A DNA stretch of 38,451 nucleotides, taken from NCBI GenBank assembly GCA_025127975.1, contig JAHLYQ010000004.1, forward strand, positions 1 to 38,451, read 5' to 3'. How positions within the stretch are numbered: the stretch's first letter is position 1; each line of letters opens with the position of its first letter. Made by a program: the position numbers and the translations under genes. Positions 1-7,204 of this stretch are shown one piece after another. The notes under the pieces were generated by a model. That model saw nothing but the letters and a program-made list of their open reading frames with translations, was not told the DNA's origin and did no database searches. Origin of the DNA: Synechococcus sp. CS-1331. GTDB taxonomy: Bacteria; Cyanobacteriota; Cyanobacteriia; PCC-6307; Cyanobiaceae.

Positions 1-330
1 CAGATCCAGCAGCTCCATGTTGCGGCGGGTGTACTTCTTGGCCACGCTCACCACCAGCCGCAGGTTGGCCGCCACCATCCGCTCCTTGGCCCGGCGGCCC
101 GCCTGCAGCCGCTTCTTGAGCAGGGGTGCACTCAGACCGGCGGCCTGGGCCAGCTCGGCCTGGCTGGGCTTGGCGCCCAGGCGGCTTTCCAGCTCCAGCT
201 CCATTTCCTCGAGGGCGACCAACTCCTGCACCTGGCGGCCCAGGGTGATCTCCTGCTCGTGGCTCAGCAGCGGCACCCGGCCGATGTCACGCAGGTAGCT
301 GCGCACCAGGTCGCCATCTAATGCGGGCAT
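1..330 (-). CDS. RNA polymerase sigma factor, RpoD/SigA-like group 2 (5' part only)
   Basis: Only the first 110 codons are present; the gene continues past the left edge. The N-terminus MPALDGDLVRSYLRDIGRVP matches sigma region 1.2 of cyanobacterial RpoD-like factors, and residues about 80-110 (AKERMVAANLRLVVSVAKKY, then TRRN) match the start of region 2.1-2.2, which binds core polymerase. The absence of a long acidic N-terminal extension before region 1.2 points to a non-essential group 2 factor rather than the primary sigma, which is inference. The ATG at 330 sits 10 bp from a large inverted repeat (340-371) and diverges from the pseudouridine synthase gene, so this short gap should hold its promoter. 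Family assignment is secure; which paralogue it is cannot be told from this fragment. Confidence 0.93.
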   Translation of the reverse strand, partial: MPALDGDLVRSYLRDIGRVPLLSHEQEITLGRQVQELVALEEMELELESRLGAKPSQAELAQAAGLSAPLLKKRLQAGRRAKERMVAANLRLVVSVAKKYTRRNMELLDL

Positions 331-339
331 GGCTTGATC

Positions 340-371
340 AGGGTTGCGAAACTCTTTCGTTTCGTAACCCT
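340..371. repeat. 13-bp-arm inverted repeat between divergent genes
   Basis: Arms 340-352 (AGGGTTGCGAAAC) and 359-371 (GTTTCGTAACCCT) pair over all 13 positions with one G-T wobble, around a 6-nt loop TCTTTC. The repeat lies 10 bp upstream of the sigma-factor ATG and 24 bp upstream of a short upstream ORF preceding the pseudouridine synthase. It has no flanking T-run, so it does not look like an intrinsic terminator. It could be an operator for a dimeric regulator or a 5'-leader hairpin. Confidence 0.8.
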
Positions 372-394
372 ACCATCCTCCGCCGGGAGGCAGC

Positions 395-415
395 ATGGGA
401 GTCATGCATTGGTGA
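395..415 (+). other. Possible six-codon upstream ORF (MGVMHW) ahead of the pseudouridine synthase
   Basis: A strong Shine-Dalgarno GGGAGG at 385-390 is placed 4 nt before ATG 395. That ATG opens a six-codon frame ending in TGA at 413-415. The stop lies one base before the proposed TTG start (417) of the next gene, an arrangement that suits translational coupling. The reading frame and the SD are seen; translation of the peptide is inference. Confidence 0.4.
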
Positions 416-416
416 A

Positions 417-1154
417 TTGGCCGCTGAACGGTTGCAGAAACTGATGGCCGCCGCCGGCCTCTGTTCGCGGCGCCAGGCCGAAACCCTGCTGCGCCAGGGT
501 CTGGTCCAGGTCAATGGCGCCCTGGCCCAGCTCGGCGATCGGGCCGATCCCGCCTCAGACCGGATCAGTGTGCGGGGCCAGGCCCTGGCGGCCAGGCCGG
601 AGCCCATGCTGCTACTGGTCAACAAGCCCGTTGGCGTGCTCTGCAGCTGCCGGGACCCCAGGGGCAGGCCCACGGTGTTGGAGCTGCTGCCAGCTGAGCT
701 GCGCCAGGGCCGGGGGCTCCATCCCGTCGGTCGCCTCGATGCCGACAGCCGCGGCGCGCTGTTGCTCAGTAACCAGGGCGATTTGACCCTGCGGCTCAGC
801 CATCCCCGCTACGGCCACCGCAAGACCTACCGGGTCTGGGTTGAGGGGCGGCCGTCGGCCCAGGCCCTGGCGCGCTGGGCCGCCGGCGTCCCCCTGGACG
901 GCCAGCCCAGCCAGCCCGTCGGGCTGCGTCTGATCCAGCAAACCAGCCAGCAAACCAGCCAGGCAACCGAGCTGGAACTGGTGATGGGGGAGGGGCGCAA
1001 CCGCCAGATCCGTCGCACCGCAGCGCTTCTGGGCCATCCGGTGCTGGACCTACAGCGCTGGGCGATCGGTTCCCTGCGGCTGGCTGACCTGCCGGAAGGT
1101 GGCTGGCGCCGCCTCGATCACCAGGAATGGCAGGCATTAAAATTCCTCTCCTGA
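417..1154 (+). CDS. RsuA/RluB/E/F-family rRNA pseudouridine synthase
   Basis: The product converts a specific uridine in rRNA to pseudouridine. With the TTG start at 417 the protein begins MAAERLQKLMAAAGLCSRRQ, a typical N-terminal S4 RNA-binding domain (about residues 4-60). The catalytic domain follows, with the motif GRLDADSRGALLLSNQGD containing the catalytic Asp, and the C-terminal signature EGRNRQIRR. At 245 aa it has the usual length. The frame is open back to 321, but those residues do not resemble the family, so 417 is preferred; it follows the six-codon ORF at 395-415. A 12-bp tandem duplication (935-958) gives QQTSQQTSQ in a loop between catalytic motifs. The stop overlaps the next gene by 28 nt, suggesting co-transcription. 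RsuA (16S) and RluB/E/F (23S) specificity cannot be separated by eye. Confidence 0.93.
   Translation: MAAERLQKLMAAAGLCSRRQAETLLRQGLVQVNGALAQLGDRADPASDRISVRGQALAARPEPMLLLVNKPVGVLCSCRDPRGRPTVLELLPAELRQGRGLHPVGRLDADSRGALLLSNQGDLTLRLSHPRYGHRKTYRVWVEGRPSAQALARWAAGVPLDGQPSQPVGLRLIQQTSQQTSQATELELVMGEGRNRQIRRTAALLGHPVLDLQRWAIGSLRLADLPEGGWRRLDHQEWQALKFLS
935..970 (+). repeat. 12-bp tandem repeat inside the pseudouridine synthase gene
   Basis: CCAGCAAACCAG occurs at 935-946 and again at 947-958, followed by a degenerate copy at 959-970. It is in frame and encodes QQTSQQTSQAT, an insertion in a surface loop. The unit length is a multiple of three, so copy-number change would preserve the frame. Confidence 0.85.
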
Positions 1155-1822
1155 ACCCGTCTCCCCTGAACCCGTCCAGCCAGTTGCCACCGACGCGCCT
1201 TCGGGGTGGCCTTGGCCGCTGGCTGGGGCGAAAACCCCGTTCCCAGCCAGCGGCTGCGCCTGAACCCGAGCTCGACCCCCTGCTGGCGGCCGGGCGTCAG
1301 CTGCGGCAGCAGCGGGAGGAGCGGGGTCTGAGCCTGCGGCAGCTGGCCCTTGATACCCGGGTCAGCGCGGCCGTGCTGGAGGCCATGGAGCGGGGCTGGC
1401 CCGATCGCTTGCCGGAGGCCACCTACCTGCGCACGATGCTGCCGCTGATTGAACGGCACCTGGACCTGCCCTCCGGCTGTCTGGATCCGATGTTGGCCAG
1501 GGGCAACCAGCAGCAGGCCCGCCAGCAGCGCCAAGGGGATTCACTGCGCTTCACCCCAGGCTCCATTGATGTCTTCACCACCTGGCAGGGCACGGTTCTC
1601 TACGGGGTGCTCACCCTGGCCCTGGTCTATGGCTTGAATCTCCAGCAGCAGAAGATTGCATCCCAGGGGTTGCTGGGCCTGCGACCGATCCCCCCCCTGC
1701 CGCCCCAGGAGCAGGTCAAGGCGCCCAGTCCCGAGCAGGCCCTGCTCAAGCTCTATCCAGATCTGCGGCCCCTGGAGCTGGCGGCCCGGGGCCAGGCGGC
1801 CAGTCAGCTGCGGCGCTGGTAG
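1127..1822 (+). CDS. RodZ-like helix-turn-helix membrane protein
   Basis: A 231-aa protein. Residues about 50-115 form a Cro/C1-type HTH typical of RodZ (LRQQREERGLSLRQLALDTR, then VSAAVLEAMERG). Residues about 150-170 (WQGTVLYGVLTLALVYGLNL) look like one membrane span, followed by a short Pro-rich tail. In other bacteria RodZ links MreB to the cell wall elongation machinery; that role here is inference from architecture. The C-terminal periplasmic domain is much shorter than in E. coli RodZ. The ATG at 1127 overlaps the upstream gene by 28 nt. Residues 9-17 are encoded by an imperfect tandem repeat (CCTGAACCCGT at 1150 and 1165), so a later start is possible. The 3' end overlaps malQ tail-to-tail by 19 bp. 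Confidence 0.72.
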   Translation: MAGIKIPLLNPSPLNPSSQLPPTRLRGGLGRWLGRKPRSQPAAAPEPELDPLLAAGRQLRQQREERGLSLRQLALDTRVSAAVLEAMERGWPDRLPEATYLRTMLPLIERHLDLPSGCLDPMLARGNQQQARQQRQGDSLRFTPGSIDVFTTWQGTVLYGVLTLALVYGLNLQQQKIASQGLLGLRPIPPLPPQEQVKAPSPEQALLKLYPDLRPLELAARGQAASQLRRW

Positions 1823-3336
1823 CGCGCGGCCATCTCGCCGTAGCCCTGCAGCTTGCCCTCCAGGTCGGCGATCGGCTGCTCCAGCCGCCAGGTCCAGTTG
1901 CCCGAGCTGGTGCCGGGGGTGTTGAAGCGGGCCCGATCGTCCAGTTCCAGCAGATCCTGGAGCGGCACCACGGCCAGGTTTGCCGGGCTTGCAAGGGCCA
2001 ACTCGAGCAGCTGCCAGGCCGGTGCCGTGATCGGCGCCCCCACCGCCTCGGCCAGCCTCTGGCGGGAGTCTCCATCGAGGCTCTGCCACCAGCCCACCGT
2101 GGTGGCGTTGTCGTGGGTGCCCGTGTACACAACCCAATGGGGGCCTTGGATGTTGGCCGGCAGGTAGGGGTTGGTCGAATCCCCGTTGAAGGCAAACTGG
2201 AGGATCTTCATGCCCGGCAGCCCGAAGCCGTCGCGCAGGGCCTCCACCTCTGGGGTGATCACGCCGAGATCTTCGGCGATCAGGGGCAAGCTCATATTTG
2301 GACGCATGCCATTGCGCATAGCGTGGCGCAACCAGAGCAGGGTCAGCAGGGGCCAGCCAGGAAACCAGGCCCAATGGCCATGCTCAGCGGTGGTTGCATC
2401 GCCGGGCACACTCCAGAAGGCCTGCAGGGCGCGGAAGTGGTCGAGGCGCAACAGATCAAACAGCTCAAACTGACGCTGCAGCCGGGCCAACCACCAGCGG
2501 AAGCCGGTGAACAGGTGCAGGGGCCAGCGATAGACCGGCGTGCCCCAGAGCTGGCCCGTCGCTGAGAAGTAATCCGGTGGCACCCCACTCTGGGCCGTGA
2601 GACGACCATCGCCCTGCAACGAAAACAGGGCCGGGTGGGCCCACACGTCGGCGCTGTCGTGGGCCACGTAGAAGGGCAGGTCACCGAGCACCTGCACACC
2701 AGAGCGCTCGGCCTGCTTGCGCAGCTGCAGCCACTGGCGCTGGAGCTGCCATTGGAGCAGTTCTTCCGCCAGGAGCCCGCTGGCCTGCTGCGCCGCGATC
2801 CGGCGCAGGGCCTGGCCCTGACGCCGGGCCAGGGGCTCGGGCCACAGCCACCAGGGCTGGCCCCCCTGGAGGCGCCGAATCACCATGAAAAGGGCGTGGT
2901 CGGCCAACCAGCCCCGCTGGAGGCGCCAGCGGGCGAAGGCTTGCTTTTGCTCGGCCGGCTGCGCCGGCCAGCGGCGGGCCAGGGCTTCCCCCATGGCCTG
3001 GCTGCGGGCCGGCATGGCGTCCAGATTCAGGCGGCCTGCCCCAGCCGCCGCCCCAGGCAGCATCTCCAGGTCGGCCCACTGCAAAAAGCCCTGCTGTACC
3101 AGTTGCTCGCCGTCGAGCAGCCAGGGGTTGAGGGCCGAGCCACTGGGGGAGCTGTAGGGGGAGCCGGTGCCGTCGGTGGGGGCCAGGGGCAGCAACTGCC
3201 AAACCCCGATGCCGTGGCGGCCGAGCAGGGCCAGCCAGTCTTGGCAGGCCTGGCCGAAGCTGCCGCAGCCCCCTGGGCCCGGCAGGACCGTGGGATGGAG
3301 CAGTACGCCGGCACGACGCAGGTCGGGGGCCTTCAT
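1804..3336 (-). CDS. malQ: 4-alpha-glucanotransferase (amylomaltase, GH77)
   Basis: Transfers alpha-1,4-glucan segments between malto-oligosaccharides in glycogen turnover. The 510-aa length fits the family. Visible motifs are DLPFYVAHDSADVWAH (219-234), RLDHFRAL (297-304, D299 the nucleophile), LIAEDLG (352-358, E355 the acid/base) and YTGTHDNATT (404-413, D409 the transition-state stabiliser). The N-terminal RRAGVLLHPTVLPGPGG and SPYSSPSGSALNP stretches are also characteristic. The ATG overlaps the stop of bciB by 4 nt (ATGA), so the two genes are probably translated from one message. The 3' end overlaps the RodZ-like gene on the other strand. Confidence 0.97.
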   Translation of the reverse strand: MKAPDLRRAGVLLHPTVLPGPGGCGSFGQACQDWLALLGRHGIGVWQLLPLAPTDGTGSPYSSPSGSALNPWLLDGEQLVQQGFLQWADLEMLPGAAAGAGRLNLDAMPARSQAMGEALARRWPAQPAEQKQAFARWRLQRGWLADHALFMVIRRLQGGQPWWLWPEPLARRQGQALRRIAAQQASGLLAEELLQWQLQRQWLQLRKQAERSGVQVLGDLPFYVAHDSADVWAHPALFSLQGDGRLTAQSGVPPDYFSATGQLWGTPVYRWPLHLFTGFRWWLARLQRQFELFDLLRLDHFRALQAFWSVPGDATTAEHGHWAWFPGWPLLTLLWLRHAMRNGMRPNMSLPLIAEDLGVITPEVEALRDGFGLPGMKILQFAFNGDSTNPYLPANIQGPHWVVYTGTHDNATTVGWWQSLDGDSRQRLAEAVGAPITAPAWQLLELALASPANLAVVPLQDLLELDDRARFNTPGTSSGNWTWRLEQPIADLEGKLQGYGEMAARYQRRS

Positions 3337-4550
3337 GTTTTTGGCAGCCGGTAGCGGCTGATGATCTTCTGGGCAAAGGCCGGGATGTGGGCCTCCAGCT
3401 TTTCAGGGTGGTTGTGCCGCAACCAGAGGGCGTTGCGGGTGAAGTGGGAATCGATCGAGAAGCGGCCGTATTCCAGGCCCTTCGGCCCGAAGCGCTCCAC
3501 CACAAGGCCGATCAGCTGGGCCAACCAGAGCGGCAGCTTCACGGCCTTGTCGTAGGCCTCGATGCCCTGCTGCACCGCCGCCTGGCGGTTGCCACTGCTG
3601 GTCACCGGAGCCACATCCAGCTCCGCCTCCACCAGATCCAGCAGCTGCTGGCCTTTGGGGTTGCGCACCGTGAGCCATTGGCGCCCGAAGGTCGCACCCA
3701 TGTAGCCCACCACCAGGTCGGCGCCGGCGTTGGTGTAGTCGAAGCAGCTCAGACAGCTGGGTGCGAAGACGTCCTTGAGCTTCGGGGTGTCGAGCCCGAA
3801 AAACGGCACGGTTTCCTCGCGGCCGTCGCTGTGGCGGAAGTGGATGCGGAAATCCTGCATGAACTCGTAGTGCACCACCGTCTGCGGTGAGCTCACCGTG
3901 CTCTCCAGGAAGGTCTGCAGTCCCTGACGGGACACATTGTCAACGCAGGGTAGGCCCAGCACGTAGAGCTGCTCGAGCGGCAGGGTGGGCTGTACGGCCC
4001 GCAGGGCCTGGATCTGGCAGCCCACGCCGATGGCCAGGAGCCGGCGGATGCCGCTGCCGGGCAGCTGCTCGAGCACCTCCAAATTGGGGGAGAGGGTGGG
4101 CTTATTCACCCGGGCGGCGAGCACCTCGGCCGGGGTGCGGGCCAGCTGGGGCACGGGGGTGAAGCGGTCGTCAGGGCTCTGGCCCACACACAGCACCGCA
4201 TCTACCAGGCCCGTTTCCAGGGCAAGCACGCCGATGCGACTGGCGATGCCCGTCCACTGGGCTCCTTCTATGGGCCGCTGCAGCCGGGCGGTGAGCATGC
4301 GCTGCTGCACGCCGAAATAGAGCTCGTCGTCGTTTTCCAGGTCGCGGCTGCGGCCGTGGGCTTCCGTTTCCATCGCCTCAAAGCGCTGGGTCAGAAAGGC
4401 GCAGCTCTGCTTTACGTAGGCCACCCAGCGGCTGTCGCAGAGGCCGCACTGGCTACACAGCTCTTTGGCAGGATAGATACTTCCCTTGGCCAGGGGCCTT
4501 GCCCGCTCATGGGGAGCACTGACAGCCATTACCGGACAGCCCTGGGGCAT
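3333..4550 (-). CDS. bciB: 3,8-divinyl (proto)chlorophyllide 8-vinyl reductase, ferredoxin-type (BciB); F420 hydrogenase beta-subunit family
   Basis: Reduces the 8-vinyl group of divinyl-chlorophyllide with electrons from ferredoxin, using FAD and Fe-S clusters. The N-terminal motif PAKELCSQCGLCDSRW (about 28-43) supplies cluster cysteines, and APSCLSCFDYTNAGADLVVGYMG (about 267-289) supplies further Cys and flavin contacts. The 405-aa length and sequence resemble Synechocystis Slr1923-type proteins. The plant enzyme 7-hydroxymethyl chlorophyll a reductase is a close relative, so substrate is assigned by cyanobacterial context. A second in-frame ATG at 4529 is an alternative start. It is co-directional with and overlaps malQ by 4 nt, and diverges from the LCP gene across a 71-bp gap. 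Confidence 0.88.
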   Translation of the reverse strand: MPQGCPVMAVSAPHERARPLAKGSIYPAKELCSQCGLCDSRWVAYVKQSCAFLTQRFEAMETEAHGRSRDLENDDELYFGVQQRMLTARLQRPIEGAQWTGIASRIGVLALETGLVDAVLCVGQSPDDRFTPVPQLARTPAEVLAARVNKPTLSPNLEVLEQLPGSGIRRLLAIGVGCQIQALRAVQPTLPLEQLYVLGLPCVDNVSRQGLQTFLESTVSSPQTVVHYEFMQDFRIHFRHSDGREETVPFFGLDTPKLKDVFAPSCLSCFDYTNAGADLVVGYMGATFGRQWLTVRNPKGQQLLDLVEAELDVAPVTSSGNRQAAVQQGIEAYDKAVKLPLWLAQLIGLVVERFGPKGLEYGRFSIDSHFTRNALWLRHNHPEKLEAHIPAFAQKIISRYRLPKT

Positions 4551-4621
4551 CAGCAGGGGCCCAACCTATCGGGTGCGGGCAGCTGGGGGGTGGTCCAAAG
4601 TGGGCGTCGCTCCGCCTGACC

Positions 4622-5602
4622 ATGGCTCAGAGTTCAGACCAGCCGAAGCGCCGCCGGGGAGCGGTGCTGCTGCGACTGGCCATGGCCGGTGCTGGCCTGG
4701 CTGTGGGGCTGGGCCTGTTTGCCTGGATCTGGCCCGAACCTGACCGCTCTAGCCAGCTGGTCCAGCAGCTCACCCCAGCTAACCTAGCCAAAGCCCCAAG
4801 CCGCAGTGTCACCGTGCTGGTGATCGGCCTGGATAGCGAACGCCCCGCCGATCCCCTCAACCGGGCGGCCCCGCCTGGCCCCGCCAATGCCGATGCCCTG
4901 CTGCTGCTGCGGATCAATCCCCAGGGGCCGCTGCAGGTGCTCACCGTGCCTGCCAATTTGGCGGTGCAGATCCCCGGCCAGAGCCGTCCCCAGGGCATTG
5001 GCAGCCTCTACCGACTGGGCGGTCCCGCCCTGATCGCCGACGCGGTGAGCAGCCTGGTGGGGCTGGAGCCAGGTGTGCCAGATCGCTATCTGGTGCTGGG
5101 TCGAGCCACCCTGCGCAGCCTGGTGGATGGCCTCGGCAGCATCGCCGCCAACCCAACCCGCTCCCTTCGCTACAGCGACAAAAGCCAGGGCTTCACGATC
5201 GATCTGCAGGGTGGGCTGCAACGGCTGCGGGGCAGCCAGGTGGAGCAGCTGGTGCGCTATCGCGATCCCAGCCGCCCAGAGCAGAGCCGCCAGGAAAACC
5301 ACCAGTTGGTGCTGCGCTCTCTGGTGCGGGAAATGGCCCTGCCCGAGCACCTGGGCCGGCTCACCAGCCTGAGCCAATTTCTGAGCAGGGAGGGCATGGC
5401 CACCAACCTCACCCAGGCGGAAACCCTGAGCCTGCTGGCGGCCGGCCTCAGCCGACCTGAAACGGTGCAATTCACAGCCGTGCCCCTTGCCCCGCCAGAA
5501 CCGGCGCCGCCAGCACCGGCCCCGCCAGGTGTGCCGCCCCTGCGGCAAATCGACCCCGGCGCGGTGGTGCCCCTCTGGCCAGCGGTGGCCCCCACTCCCT
5601 AG
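4622..5602 (+). CDS. LytR-CpsA-Psr (LCP) family protein, divergent
   Basis: A 326-aa membrane-anchored protein. A basic N-terminus and one membrane span (about residues 13-38) precede an extracytoplasmic LCP domain: VTVLVIGLDSE (about 60-70), NADALLLLRINPQGPLQVLT (about 87-106), GIGSLYRLGGPALIADAVSS and the RYRDPSRPEQSRQENHQLVL segment. LCP enzymes transfer lipid-linked glycopolymers to peptidoglycan or glycoproteins. The usual SIPRDT motif, whose Arg and Asp bind the pyrophosphate, reads TVPANL here, and one Arg of the later R-x-R motif is missing. Activity is therefore doubtful. The C-terminus (about 285-326) is Pro/Ala-rich. It stands alone between divergent and convergent neighbours. Confidence 0.82.
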   Translation: MAQSSDQPKRRRGAVLLRLAMAGAGLAVGLGLFAWIWPEPDRSSQLVQQLTPANLAKAPSRSVTVLVIGLDSERPADPLNRAAPPGPANADALLLLRINPQGPLQVLTVPANLAVQIPGQSRPQGIGSLYRLGGPALIADAVSSLVGLEPGVPDRYLVLGRATLRSLVDGLGSIAANPTRSLRYSDKSQGFTIDLQGGLQRLRGSQVEQLVRYRDPSRPEQSRQENHQLVLRSLVREMALPEHLGRLTSLSQFLSREGMATNLTQAETLSLLAAGLSRPETVQFTAVPLAPPEPAPPAPAPPGVPPLRQIDPGAVVPLWPAVAPTP

Positions 5603-5614
5603 ACGCCTGGAGCT

Positions 5615-6127
5615 TCAGTCGGCTCCGATCTGGCGCCAACGCAGCTCCAGGGCCAGGGCCAGGTCCAGTCCCTCGGCCCCATCCAGGTTCCCCAGCCAGG
5701 GCAGGCCATCCCCGCGGCGAGCGGGGGCTTCCCAGGGGCCATCGGCCTGCACCAACCCCAGTAGGGGCACCCGCCACTGGAGCAGCAGGGCCGTCATCGC
5801 TGCCGGCAGCCCACTGTTGAGCTGCTCTCCGGCCAGCAGCAGCAATGCCGGCTGGCGCCAGGCGCCGAGAGCCTCGGCCCAGTGGCCCGCTCCCCCCTCC
5901 AGGGGCAGGCCCGGATCGATCGGCAGCGGCACTAGGCCGGGGCCCCGGCCCGCCAGGGCCGCCAGGGCCACCTGGGGGCTCTCCGGCCGGAGGGGCTCCC
6001 GCCAGGGCAGTCCGAGGGCCGTTGCCAGGGCCGGTGCTGCCCTGTGCTGCAGTGTCGTCACCGCCATGGCCGCGCCGCCAGCAACCACAACCAGGGGCTG
6101 GTCCAACCGAGGCACGGAAAGCGTCAT
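5615..6127 (-). CDS. Conserved hypothetical protein (BioD-like context only)
   Basis: A 170-aa protein starting MTLSVPRLDQPLVVVAGGAA from ATG 6127; a second ATG at 6139 would add four residues. It is rich in Ala, Leu and Gly with alternating hydrophobic strands (PLVVVAGG, QPALLLLAGEQLN, WRVPLLGLVQ), like a Rossmann-type alpha/beta fold, but no P-loop or catalytic motif can be named. I do not recognise the function. It converges on the LCP gene with a 12-bp gap and diverges from prs across 68 bp. Codon usage resembles the neighbours, which supports it being a real gene. Confidence 0.6.
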   Translation of the reverse strand: MTLSVPRLDQPLVVVAGGAAMAVTTLQHRAAPALATALGLPWREPLRPESPQVALAALAGRGPGLVPLPIDPGLPLEGGAGHWAEALGAWRQPALLLLAGEQLNSGLPAAMTALLLQWRVPLLGLVQADGPWEAPARRGDGLPWLGNLDGAEGLDLALALELRWRQIGAD

Positions 6128-6195
6128 GGTTGTTTGCACTCAGCAGCCAGTCTCGCTTCTACGATCAGTTGCCAGCCGACGCTTGCGCGCTCGCC

Positions 6196-7203
6196 GTGAC
6201 CAGTTTCCTCACCGCTGATCGCGTCGCTCCCCAAGGCAGCCCGATCGAGTCGACCCATGACACCCGGCGGTTGCGGCTGTTCAGCGGCAACTCCAACCAG
6301 GCCCTGGCCCGGGAAATCGCCGCCTACCTGGGGGTTCCCGACGGCCCCCGGGTGATCAAACGCTTCGCCGATGGCGAGTTCTACATCCAGATCCAGGAAT
6401 CGATCCGCGGCTGCGACGTGTTTCTGATCCAGCCCACCTGCGCTCCGGTGAACGACCACCTGATCGAGCTATTGATTATGGTGGATGCCTGTAAACGGGC
6501 TTCGGCCCGCCAGATCACGGCCGTGATCCCCTATTACGGCTACGCCCGCGCCGATCGCAAAACTGCCGGGCGGGAGTCGATCACCGCCAAGCTGGTGGCC
6601 AACCTTCTCGCCAAATCCGGCGTCGACCGGGTGCTGGCCATGGACCTTCACTCGGCCCAGATCCAGGGCTACTTCGACATCCCCTGCGACCACATCTACG
6701 GCTCGCCAGTGCTGGTGGATTACCTGCGCAGCAAAAATCTCGCCGACCTGGTGGTGGTGTCTCCGGACGTGGGCGGGGTGGCGCGGGCCCGAGCCTTCGC
6801 CAAGCAGATGAACGATGCCCCCCTGGCGATCATCGACAAGCGCCGCTCCGGCCACAACGTGGCCCAGAGCCTCACCGTGATCGGTGAAGTGGCCGGCAAG
6901 ACGGCAATTCTGATCGACGACATGATCGACACCGGTGGCACGATCTGTGCCGGGGCCCGGCTGCTGCGCCAGCGCGGTGCCACCCGGGTGCTGGCCTGCG
7001 CCACCCACGCTGTGTTTTCGCCGCCGGCGATCGAGCGGCTGTCCGAGCCTGGCCTGTTTGAGGAGGTGATCGTCACCAACAGCATCCCCCCCAGCGAAGC
7101 CTGCCGCTTCCCCCAGCTGCAGGTGCTCTCGGTGGCCAACATGCTGGGTGAGGCCATCTGGCGGATCCACGATGAGAGCTCGGTGAGTTCGATGTTCCGC
7201 TGA
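6196..7203 (+). CDS. prs: Ribose-phosphate pyrophosphokinase (PRPP synthetase)
   Basis: Makes 5-phosphoribosyl-1-pyrophosphate from ribose 5-phosphate and ATP for nucleotide, His and Trp synthesis. The GTG at 6196 gives MTSFLTADRV and a 335-aa protein, the length and N-terminus typical of cyanobacterial Prs; the frame is open further upstream but not family-like. Motifs: RLRLFSGNSNQALA, FADGEFYIQI, the ATP loop YYGYARADRKTAGRE (about 112-126), the metal/ATP segment VLAMDLHSAQIQGYFD, VSPDVGGVARARAFA, and the PRPP-binding loop ILIDDMIDTGGT (about 236-247). The next gene starts one base after the stop, so they probably share a transcript. Confidence 0.97.
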   Translation: MTSFLTADRVAPQGSPIESTHDTRRLRLFSGNSNQALAREIAAYLGVPDGPRVIKRFADGEFYIQIQESIRGCDVFLIQPTCAPVNDHLIELLIMVDACKRASARQITAVIPYYGYARADRKTAGRESITAKLVANLLAKSGVDRVLAMDLHSAQIQGYFDIPCDHIYGSPVLVDYLRSKNLADLVVVSPDVGGVARARAFAKQMNDAPLAIIDKRRSGHNVAQSLTVIGEVAGKTAILIDDMIDTGGTICAGARLLRQRGATRVLACATHAVFSPPAIERLSEPGLFEEVIVTNSIPPSEACRFPQLQVLSVANMLGEAIWRIHDESSVSSMFR

Positions 7204-7204
7204 C

